Source: Bacillota bacterium
Lineage (GTDB): Bacteria > Bacillota > Clostridia > Peptostreptococcales > Anaerovoracaceae
Direction: 5' to 3'
Assembly: GCA_017523605.1 (NCBI GenBank)
Contig: JAFWVZ010000063.1
Location: 1 to 8,147 of the forward strand
Length of the DNA: 8,147 nucleotides
A program made the position numbers and the translations under genes. The notes beneath the pieces were generated by a model, which saw only the letters and a list, made by a program, of their open reading frames with translations, was not told the origin of the DNA and searched no databases. The number at the start of each line of letters is the position of its first letter. Within the stretch, counting starts at the first letter, position 1. This document shows positions 1-5,121 of this stretch, piece after piece.

Positions 1-634
1 CGTATCCGAAGGTCTGTACAACTTCCACCTCTACGACAGCGAGGAAGACCGCATCGCCAAGGTAGACAAGGCTCTTATAGACGTAGGTCTTCTGCCCGAG
101 CACAAGTCCAGATATCCGCACGAGTTCTCCGGCGGACAGAGGCAGCGTGTAGGAATAGCCCGCGCCATGATAATGGACCCCAAGTTCATAGTTGCGGACG
201 AGCCCATTTCGGCGCTGGACGTTTCCATACGTGCCCAGGTCCTTAACCTTATGAACAAGCTTCAGAACGAAAAGCAGCTGACCTATCTGTTCATAGCCCA
301 CGACCTTTCAGTCGTAAGGTTCATAGCGGACAGAATAGCTGTAATACATCTTGGAAGGATAGTTGAGATCGCAGAGTCCGAGACCCTGTTCGAGTACCCC
401 CTGCACCCGTATACCGTATCGCTGCTGTCGGCAGTTCCGATGCCGGATCCGGTGGTAGAGAGGACCAGAAGGGCAAAGGTCTACGATCCTTCCGAGCTGG
501 ATCAGTCCGGAGCTCCCGCAGAGATGCGCGAGATCCGTCCTGGACACTTTGTCCTTGCAACCGAAAACGAGCTTCCGAAATACGAAGCCCGCATAAAGAA
601 GCTGGAAGAGGAACTTGCTCAGAGAACGCAGTAG
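1..634 (+). CDS. Oligopeptide/dipeptide ABC transporter ATP-binding protein, OppF/DppF type (5' partial)
   Basis: This is the C-terminal 210 residues of a cytoplasmic ATPase that powers peptide uptake; the start lies before the window and the first complete codon is at position 2. Visible in order are the ABC signature FSGGQRQRVGIARA (residues 42-55 of the visible part), Walker B FIVADEP (62-68) with catalytic Glu67, the D-loop SALD (70-73), and the H-loop IAHD with His100. After these comes the YPLHPYT segment typical of the oligopeptide/dipeptide C-terminal extension, then the PGHFVL stretch common in OppF-like proteins and a charged tail that may form a short helix. Walker A and most of the region before the signature are missing because of the window edge. 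Family knowledge says it pairs with a second ATPase, two permeases and a binding lipoprotein, presumably encoded upstream. Opp and Dpp cannot be told apart here, so no symbol is given. The stop is TAG at 632-634, followed by a hairpin terminator. Confidence 0.93.
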   Translation, partial: VSEGLYNFHLYDSEEDRIAKVDKALIDVGLLPEHKSRYPHEFSGGQRQRVGIARAMIMDPKFIVADEPISALDVSIRAQVLNLMNKLQNEKQLTYLFIAHDLSVVRFIADRIAVIHLGRIVEIAESETLFEYPLHPYTVSLLSAVPMPDPVVERTRRAKVYDPSELDQSGAPAEMREIRPGHFVLATENELPKYEARIKKLEEELAQRTQ

Positions 635-984
635 GCTAAAACTGCAGAAACGATCAAATAAAGAATACCGAGCCAGAGAGGATAGTTAAAAGCATCCTCT
701 CTGTCTTTTTTTACTTCCTTTTCGTAGACATCGAAAGGCTTGACTATCCCGTTTGTAAGTCCGCGGGAAACAGTATATCTGGCGCGGTCCAGATCCCCGT
801 GGAGGATGAAAGAGTAGAATATGCCGACCACTATCATAAGAAGGCTTATTATGGTAAGGGCATTGGTGAACAGAAGAAGACGGTCACCTTCGGCTCTGGC
901 GGACCTTACTGCAGGGTACGCCAAAGTAACTACCAGATGGCCTATAAGTACCGTTAACTTTATGTTTTTAAAGCGTTTGAACAT
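619..984 (-). CDS. Small predicted membrane protein, possibly DUF3899-like
   Basis: This encodes a 121-residue protein of unknown function. Three hydrophobic stretches are visible: about residues 8-25 (weaker), 37-61 and 102-121. Between the last two lies a charged segment (about 62-100) rich in Asp, Arg, Lys and Glu. The arrangement resembles short Firmicutes membrane proteins of the DUF3899 type, but that is recall of general pattern and not a match I can test. The ATG at 984-982 lies inside the end of nth, overlapping it by 17 bases, and no good ribosome binding site precedes it, so translational coupling to nth is likely. Its 3' end overlaps the convergent transporter gene by 16 bases and contains that gene's terminator. 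The overlap with nth and the membrane-protein composition support a real gene; the function is not known. Confidence 0.72.
   Translation of the reverse strand: MFKRFKNIKLTVLIGHLVVTLAYPAVRSARAEGDRLLLFTNALTIISLLMIVVGIFYSFILHGDLDRARYTVSRGLTNGIVKPFDVYEKEVKKDREDAFNYPLWLGILYLIVSAVLAYCVL
674..712 (+). terminator. Rho-independent terminator of the peptide transporter gene
   Basis: A perfect 10-bp stem (CAGAGAGGAT at 674-683 pairs with ATCCTCTCTG at 694-703) encloses a 10-base loop and is followed by seven T (706-712). It lies 40 bases after the ATPase stop codon and reads only rightward, since no T-run follows the stem on the other strand. It sits entirely inside the C-terminal coding part of the convergent membrane-protein gene. 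Confidence 0.88.
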
Positions 985-1615
985 CGTTTACACCGTTCTT
1001 TTCGCAGATATCGTTTATGGGGCAGCGCCCGCATTCAGGACCACGCGCGTGGCAGCATCGTCTGCCGTGGAATATGAGGGCGTGATGGGCAAGGGTCCAT
1101 CTGTCGTGCGGTATGGCTTTCTGAAGTCCAAGTTCCGTCTTAAGGACGTCCTTTTCCGCCGTAATGCCTATGCGGTTCGCAAGGCGGAACACGTGGGTGT
1201 CCACTGCGATCTGCTGCTGGCCGAAGCCTTCCGCAAGCACTACGTTGGCGGTCTTTCTGCCCACGCCCGGAAGGGCGGTAAGCTCTTCGAACGTGCCGGG
1301 GACCTGCCCGCCGTGTTTTTCCAAAAGCATGCGGCTCATGGCCAGAACGCTCCTGGATTTGTTCTTGTATAGGCCTATGCTGCGTATGTAGTCCTGCAGT
1401 TCCTCCTCGGAAAGTTTTATCATGGACTGAGCGTCCGGCGCTGCGGCAAACAGGGCAGGAGTAGCCTTGTTTACGCTTACATCCGTGGTCTGCGCGGACA
1501 GGATGACGCTTACCAGCAGCTGGTACAGCGTGCCGTAGTCCAGGGCGCACTTTGCGTCCGGGTAGGTCTCTTCCAGAACATCTATTACTTTTACGACTTC
1601 TTTCTTTGTCAGCAT
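968..1615 (-). CDS. nth: Endonuclease III (DNA glycosylase/AP lyase)
   Basis: This 215-residue base-excision repair enzyme removes oxidised pyrimidines and cuts at abasic sites. The helix-hairpin-helix LPGVGRKTANVVL (115-127) contains the catalytic lysine Lys121, and IAVDTHVFRLANR (136-148) contains the catalytic aspartate Asp139. The C-terminal iron-sulfur loop has Cys188, Cys195, Cys198 and Cys204 in the C-X6-C-X2-C-X5-C spacing that binds a 4Fe-4S cluster. An extra Cys187 precedes the first ligand. The length is close to E. coli Nth (211 residues). The frame stays open upstream to 1684, but ATG at 1615 gives the N-terminus that aligns with the family: the SAQTTD motif begins at residue 40, about where E. 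coli has SAQATD. No Shine-Dalgarno sequence sits at normal distance. Instead a good promoter ends six bases before the ATG, which suggests a leaderless mRNA. The gene overlaps the downstream membrane-protein gene. Confidence 0.96.
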   Translation of the reverse strand: MLTKKEVVKVIDVLEETYPDAKCALDYGTLYQLLVSVILSAQTTDVSVNKATPALFAAAPDAQSMIKLSEEELQDYIRSIGLYKNKSRSVLAMSRMLLEKHGGQVPGTFEELTALPGVGRKTANVVLAEGFGQQQIAVDTHVFRLANRIGITAEKDVLKTELGLQKAIPHDRWTLAHHALIFHGRRCCHARGPECGRCPINDICEKNGVNDVQTL

Positions 1616-1621
1616 ACAGAA

Positions 1622-1650
1622 AGTATACCTTTTTCTCCGCTTTGTTTCAA
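1622..1650 (-). promoter_or_regulatory. nth promoter, placed for a leaderless transcript
   Basis: On the minus strand TTGAAA (1650-1645) and TATACT (1627-1622) are separated by exactly 17 bases, a good sigma-A-type match. The -10 box ends six bases before the nth ATG, so the expected +1 falls on or next to the A of the start codon (1615). The only purine-rich stretch (GGAG...AAGG) lies between -35 and -10 and would not be transcribed. Confidence 0.72.
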
Positions 1651-1732
1651 GTAATGCACGCAGCGAGCATCCAGAGGCTGCCAAACATGGACATTATTAT
1701 CCGGTATAGCATCAGTCTGCGCATCTGCGTTC

Positions 1733-1761
1733 TTGCATTTACATAAAAGTAGTAATATAAT
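1733..1761 (+). promoter_or_regulatory. Promoter of the FMN-binding protein/apbE operon
   Basis: TTGCAT (1733-1738) and a consensus TATAAT (1756-1761) are spaced by 17 bases. The predicted start near 1768 gives a leader of about 56 bases before the ATG at 1824. It diverges from the nth promoter; the sequence between the two -35 boxes (1651-1732) holds nothing I can assign. Confidence 0.78.
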
Positions 1762-1769
1762 TACTTGGT

Positions 1770-1800
1770 ACGAGAATGCGGCTCGTGTTTTTGTCGAGCC
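1770..1800 (+). promoter_or_regulatory. Leader with two overlapping, mutually exclusive hairpins
   Basis: In the predicted leader, ACGAG (1770-1774) can pair with CTCGT (1782-1786), while GGCTCG (1780-1785) can pair with CGAGCC (1795-1800) around a 9-base loop. The two stems share bases 1782-1785, so only one can form at a time. No T-run follows, so this is not a standard attenuator, and it is too small for an FMN riboswitch. It may affect mRNA stability or be incidental. Confidence 0.35.
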
Positions 1801-1823
1801 AAAACATAAAGGTCGTAAAGAAA

Positions 1824-2780
1824 ATGGAAAAATCAAAACAGAGTTTCATCACACCTATCGTAGTACTCGTAGTCATCTGCTTCGTGGCTTCCGCAGTTCT
1901 GGCCGGAGTCTTTAAGATAACGGACCCCATAATCCAGACCCGCGCTCAGGAGGCCGCCAATAAGGCCATGGCGGAAGTCCTTCCGGAAGGAAGAGAGTTC
2001 AAGGAGTTCGAAGGCACCCTGGAAAGCGGCGTAACGGCTGCCTACACCACCGGCAACGAAGCAGGAACGGTTTGTTCCACAAGCTTCAACGGATTCGGCG
2101 GAGCTGTAAAGCTTATGATAGGCGTCAATGCCGAGGGCAAGGTCAGCGGCATACAGGTAATGGAACAGAGCGAGACCCCGGGCGTAGGTTCCAACGCGCT
2201 TACTCCGGAATATCTGGCACAGTTTAAGGACGTAGATTCCGCGGACGGGATAGACGCGTATTCCGGTGCTACATTTACATCCAAGGCGGTAAAGAGAGGC
2301 GTAAACGCAGCTCTGGCCATGGCTTCCGCAATACAGTCCGGCGGAGCCGTCACACCGGAAAAGTCCGAGCACGACCGCATTACGGATGCTGTCCTTAAGG
2401 TGATCCCGGGCATAACCGGCTACAGCGAGGTTGCAGTTTCCGCAGACGGACAGACCACCGTCTTCTCGGACATGGACCGTACAGGATACGCGATGCTCAC
2501 CACGGCTAAGGGACACCACGGAGACATCAAGATGATCGTAGGCGTGGATAAGGCCGGCAAGGTGACAGGCGTTGTCAACATCAGCAGCGAGGAGACCATA
2601 GGTGCGGACGCTCTTAAGGACGAAGCTTTCCTTAACCAGTTCGTAGGCTGGACGGCTGCTTCTGCCGAATCTGCGGAAGGCAAGGTCATCGATGCCGTAA
2701 GCGGCGCAACAGATACTTCCAATGCTGTAAGAGAATGCGTTCTTACAGCGCTTACCGTTTTCGGCGGCCTCAGCAAGTAA
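1824..2780 (+). CDS. Membrane-anchored protein with two FMN-binding domains (RnfG/NqrC-like)
   Basis: This 318-residue protein has one N-terminal membrane segment (about 9-30) and an extracytoplasmic remainder, like RnfG/NqrC, but with the FMN-binding unit duplicated. Unit 1 (about 41-172) has GGAVKLMIGV, the SETPG turn (116-120) and flavinylation motif DAYSGATFT (144-152; likely acceptor Thr150). Unit 2 (about 183-316) has GDIKMIVGV, SEETIG in place of SETPG (255-260), and DAVSGATDT (290-298; likely acceptor Thr296). The helix before each unit is also repeated (AMAEVLPEG and AVLKVIPGI). Single-domain RnfG is about 200 residues, so this is clearly longer. It has no lipobox. ATG at 1824 is chosen over the in-frame ATG at 1776 because it gives the usual short cytoplasmic head and follows AAAGG at 11 bases. 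The neighbour apbE encodes the expected modifying enzyme. By family it should carry electrons through covalently bound FMN; its partners are unknown. Confidence 0.88.
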   Translation: MEKSKQSFITPIVVLVVICFVASAVLAGVFKITDPIIQTRAQEAANKAMAEVLPEGREFKEFEGTLESGVTAAYTTGNEAGTVCSTSFNGFGGAVKLMIGVNAEGKVSGIQVMEQSETPGVGSNALTPEYLAQFKDVDSADGIDAYSGATFTSKAVKRGVNAALAMASAIQSGGAVTPEKSEHDRITDAVLKVIPGITGYSEVAVSADGQTTVFSDMDRTGYAMLTTAKGHHGDIKMIVGVDKAGKVTGVVNISSEETIGADALKDEAFLNQFVGWTAASAESAEGKVIDAVSGATDTSNAVRECVLTALTVFGGLSK

Positions 2781-2791
2781 GTCTTAAGGGC

Positions 2792-2830
2792 CCGGACGTT
2801 AATGCCTTATCCGGCAGGCGGCCGGTCCGG
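2792..2830 (+). promoter_or_regulatory. Intergenic hairpin reaching the apbE ribosome binding site
   Basis: CCGGAC (2792-2797) can pair with GTCCGG (2825-2830), with a small nested stem TGCC/GGCA (2803-2806 with 2813-2816). No T-run follows, so it is unlikely to be a terminator and the two genes are probably co-transcribed. The right arm covers the first bases of GGAAAG (2829-2834), the likely apbE ribosome binding site, so the fold could lower apbE translation. This is inference from base pairing only. Confidence 0.35.
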
Positions 2831-2841
2831 AAAGAAGCAAA

Positions 2842-3900
2842 TTGAAGAAAAAGTTAGCAGTATTATTAGTCAGTATCATCACTGCCGCAGTCGTACTTTC
2901 CGGCTGCGGCATTATTGACGGCGGAGCAAAGACGAAGTTCTCCGACCGGTATTTTGACGTATTCGACACGGTGGTCTCCGTTACCGCATACTGCAAGGAC
3001 CGCAAGGGCTTCGACGCGGTGAACACAGAGCTCCACGATACGCTGAAGCATTATCATCAGCTATTCGACATCTACAACGAATACGACGGAATGAACAACG
3101 CGGCAACCATCAATAAACTTGCCGGGACAGGCGAGCTTACGGAGGTGGAACCCGCGCTGGCAGAACTCATAGAGTATACAAGAAGCATGTACGTGCAGAC
3201 TAACGGCAAGGTCAACGCGGCAATGGGAGCGGTGCTCTCGCTGTGGCACGAAGCCAGGACCTTAAGTCTGGACGAACCTGCCAAGGCGTACATACCTTCC
3301 ACTGCGGACCTTAAGGACGCCGCGCAGCACTGCAGCATGGACAGCGTGTTCGTGGATGTGCAGAATTCCCGCGTGCGTCTGGACGATCCGGACATGAGCC
3401 TGGACCTCGGCGCTTTCGCTAAAGGCTGGGCGGTGGAGAAGGCTGCGCAGCTTCTGGAGAGCAAGGTCGACGAGCTTGCAAAGCAGGGCGTGGGCGGAAT
3501 TATAATCAGCGCCGGCGGAAACGTCCGCATGATAGGCGAAAAGCCCGAAGGCACCTGGACCGTTGCGATACAGGATCCGGACAGTCCGGACGGATCTGCA
3601 TACATTGCGGTCATAGAGAACGCCAAAGGTTCCGTGGTAACAAGCGGAGCGTACCAGCGCTATTACGAGTACAACGGCAAGAAGTACCATCACATAATCG
3701 ACGGAACTACACTGATGCCGGAGGACCGATATCTGTCAGTTTCCGTAAAGACGGCGGATTCCGGCTACGCGGACGCTCTGTCCACGGCGCTGTTCAACAT
3801 GGACCTCGAAGAAAGCAAAGCCTTCGCGGAAAGTCTGGAAGGAGTGGAAGTCCTGTGGGTGCTTCCCGACAGGACCATGGTAAAGACCGCCGGCTGGTAA
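2842..3900 (+). CDS. apbE: FAD:protein FMN transferase, ApbE lipoprotein
   Basis: This 352-residue enzyme transfers FMN from FAD to a threonine in target flavoproteins, using Mg2+, outside the membrane. It begins with a lipoprotein signal: Lys-rich head, hydrophobic core (5-19) and lipobox LSGC with Cys22, so it should be lipid-anchored. Family motifs in order are FDTVVSVTAY (41-50), SLDLGAFAKGWAVE (186-199), SAGGN (223-227), TSGAYQR (267-273), KYHHIID (281-287) and ADALSTALF (310-318), the last forming part of the metal site in known ApbE proteins. The length is normal. The start is TTG at 2842, as no ATG exists nearby and this start gives a complete signal peptide; GGAAAG lies seven bases upstream. 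It follows the double FMN-domain protein by 61 bases with no terminator between them, so that protein is the obvious substrate. Its own terminator follows at 3957. Confidence 0.95.
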   Translation: MKKKLAVLLVSIITAAVVLSGCGIIDGGAKTKFSDRYFDVFDTVVSVTAYCKDRKGFDAVNTELHDTLKHYHQLFDIYNEYDGMNNAATINKLAGTGELTEVEPALAELIEYTRSMYVQTNGKVNAAMGAVLSLWHEARTLSLDEPAKAYIPSTADLKDAAQHCSMDSVFVDVQNSRVRLDDPDMSLDLGAFAKGWAVEKAAQLLESKVDELAKQGVGGIIISAGGNVRMIGEKPEGTWTVAIQDPDSPDGSAYIAVIENAKGSVVTSGAYQRYYEYNGKKYHHIIDGTTLMPEDRYLSVSVKTADSGYADALSTALFNMDLEESKAFAESLEGVEVLWVLPDRTMVKTAGW

Positions 3901-3956
3901 GACCGGCATGAAGCATCCCCCGGTGATCGGATGCCGGGGCGTTATACAGGAAAAAT

Positions 3957-3990
3957 AAAAGCGGCCTGCGTTTCTGCGCGGACCGCTTTT
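3957..3990. terminator. Bidirectional terminator between apbE and homoserine dehydrogenase
   Basis: AAAAGCGG (3957-3964) pairs with CCGCTTTT (3983-3990), and the stem continues inward with mismatches (GCG with CGC) around a TTTCT loop. T-rich sequence follows on the plus strand (3987-4008) and A-rich sequence precedes it (3951-3960), which gives a T-run on the minus strand. It can therefore serve both convergent genes. Confidence 0.82.
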
Positions 3991-4007
3991 GTATTTGCTT
4001 TGTTTTT

Positions 4008-4964
4008 CTATGCCAGATCCACTATGTCCGCTGCCATTGCGGAGCCCGTGGGATCCTTGCCTGCGCCGCGTCCGGTAAGCAGTATCTTGTCCGCCATGTT
4101 GCAGTGCAGGTATATGGCGTTGAACTCGTTCCTTACCGTGGAGAGAGGGCTTTCCATAGGCACCTGGGTGGGCTTTACGAAAGCATTTATGGTGCCGTCT
4201 TCCAGACGCTCGGCGCTTGCCAGCAGCTTAAGCTTGCAGCCGTTCTGAACGGCGAGCCTCAGGTCGTCTCTGGTAAGCTTGCTGATGCCGGTCCTGTCCA
4301 GATCCGTGGGCTTGATGTACACACCGAAGCATTCCGCGATAAGTATGCTCAGCTTGTTTGCGGAGTCTATGCCTTCCACGTCCGCGGTGGGGTCCGCTTC
4401 CGCGAATCCCTTGGCCTGCGCCTGCTTAAGGGCGTCCGCATAGGAGATGTTGTCCTCCTCCATTTTGGTGAGTATGTAGTTGGTGGTGCCGTTTACTATG
4501 CCTTCCACCTTGGTGATCCTGTTTGCTACCAGCGACTTGCGTATGGTCTCGATAACGGGGATGGCTCCGCCTACGGATGCTTCGTATCTTATCTGCACGC
4601 CGTTTTCAGCAGCTGCCTTGTGAAGAAGGTCGAAGTTGGCCGCAACTACTGCCTTGTTGGGCGTTACCACATGCTTGCCTGCGCGGAGTGCGCGGAGTAT
4701 GAACTCCTTGGCAAGGTCCATGCCGCCTATTATCTCCGCCACTATCTTTATCTCCGGATCGGCAAGGATGGCATCGAAATCCTGGGTGAAGAGTTCTTTG
4801 GGCGCGTAGCCGGACTCTATGACCTTGGGGTTTATCTCCAGGATCTTCTTGACCTCTACTTTTTTGCCGGTCTTTCTTTCTATTTCCGCGGCGTTGGTGG
4901 TAAGGGCGTTGTAGGTTCCTTTGCCTACAGTTCCGAAACCGAGAAGCGCAACTTTGGTGCTCAT
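4008..4964 (-). CDS. hom: Homoserine dehydrogenase, short form without ACT domain
   Basis: This 318-residue cytoplasmic enzyme reduces aspartate semialdehyde to homoserine with NAD(P)H, the branch point to threonine and methionine. The nucleotide-binding loop GFGTVGKG is at 9-16. TPNKA (101-105) supplies Lys104, GGAIPVIETI (132-141) and VNGTTNYIL (157-165) follow, and the substrate/catalytic segment GFAEADPTADVEGIDSANKL (186-205) contains Glu189, Asp195, Asp200 and Lys204 at the spacing of the yeast enzyme's key residues. The protein ends in GAGKDPTGSAMAADIVDLA, where the catalytic domain normally ends; the usual C-terminal ACT domain of bacterial Hom (about 400-440 residues in total) is absent. 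ATG at 4964 is chosen over longer in-frame options because GGAGG sits six bases before it and the Rossmann fold starts at once. The stop is TAG at 4010-4008, close to a terminator. It diverges from pgk. Confidence 0.94.
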   Translation of the reverse strand: MSTKVALLGFGTVGKGTYNALTTNAAEIERKTGKKVEVKKILEINPKVIESGYAPKELFTQDFDAILADPEIKIVAEIIGGMDLAKEFILRALRAGKHVVTPNKAVVAANFDLLHKAAAENGVQIRYEASVGGAIPVIETIRKSLVANRITKVEGIVNGTTNYILTKMEEDNISYADALKQAQAKGFAEADPTADVEGIDSANKLSILIAECFGVYIKPTDLDRTGISKLTRDDLRLAVQNGCKLKLLASAERLEDGTINAFVKPTQVPMESPLSTVRNEFNAIYLHCNMADKILLTGRGAGKDPTGSAMAADIVDLA

Positions 4965-5045
4965 GGTGGACCTCCGAAAAATACGGAATAATTGGTAACG
5001 ATCTGTTAATCTACGTAATAATTGCGGTATAATTCCAAGCGGATA

Positions 5046-5074
5046 ATGCAATCGTTTGCTTATTGATGTATAAT
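5046..5074 (+). promoter_or_regulatory. Probable pgk-tpiA promoter
   Basis: A consensus TATAAT (5069-5074) lies 47 bases before the pgk ATG; the hexamer 17 bases upstream (ATGCAA, 5046-5051) is a weak -35. A second TATAAT at 5028-5033 also lacks a good -35 and is an alternative. The first is preferred for its short leader (about 41 bases) and its place in the palindrome TATAATTATA. ATCGTTT (5051-5057) and AAACGAT (5087-5093) form an inverted repeat flanking the -10. Confidence 0.45.
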
Positions 5075-5101
5075 TATAGTGCAAAAAAACGATATCTTCA
5101 A
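5073..5101 (-). promoter_or_regulatory. hom promoter
   Basis: On the minus strand TTGAAG (5101-5096) and TATAAT (5078-5073) are separated by 17 bases. The predicted +1 near 5066 leaves a leader of about 100 bases before the hom ATG. I see no T-box or recognised amino-acid attenuator in that leader. The -10 overlaps the -10 on the other strand. Confidence 0.65.
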
Positions 5102-5121
5102 GTATTGCAAAGGAGTTTAAC

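Noticed and set aside
821..1372. A 183-codon plus-strand frame opposite nth and the small membrane protein
   Set aside because: It is antisense to the conserved catalytic and iron-sulfur regions of nth and has no promoter or ribosome binding site.
1616..1684. Upstream extension of nth by 23 codons
   Set aside because: It would run through the -10 and -35 of the predicted nth promoter and adds an Arg/Lys-rich stretch absent from family members; the ATG at 1615 fits the family alignment.
1762..1823. Possible FMN riboswitch before the FMN-protein gene
   Set aside because: The leader is only about 56 bases, far shorter than the FMN aptamer, and lacks its conserved multi-helix layout.
1833..2519. 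A 228-codon minus-strand open frame opposite the FMN-binding protein
   Set aside because: The plus-strand frame has clear duplicated domains and flavinylation motifs; the antisense product is low in recognisable features and has no supporting start signals.
3913..3940. GC-rich hairpins just after apbE (GCATCC/GGATGC or CCCCGG/CCGGGG)
   Set aside because: The two pairings compete and neither is followed by a T-run; the stem at 3957-3990 is a better terminator. It may only protect the mRNA end.
4104..4991. A 295-codon open frame on the plus strand opposite hom
   Set aside because: It is antisense to a gene with all catalytic residues intact, lacks a ribosome binding site, and its product resembles no family I know.
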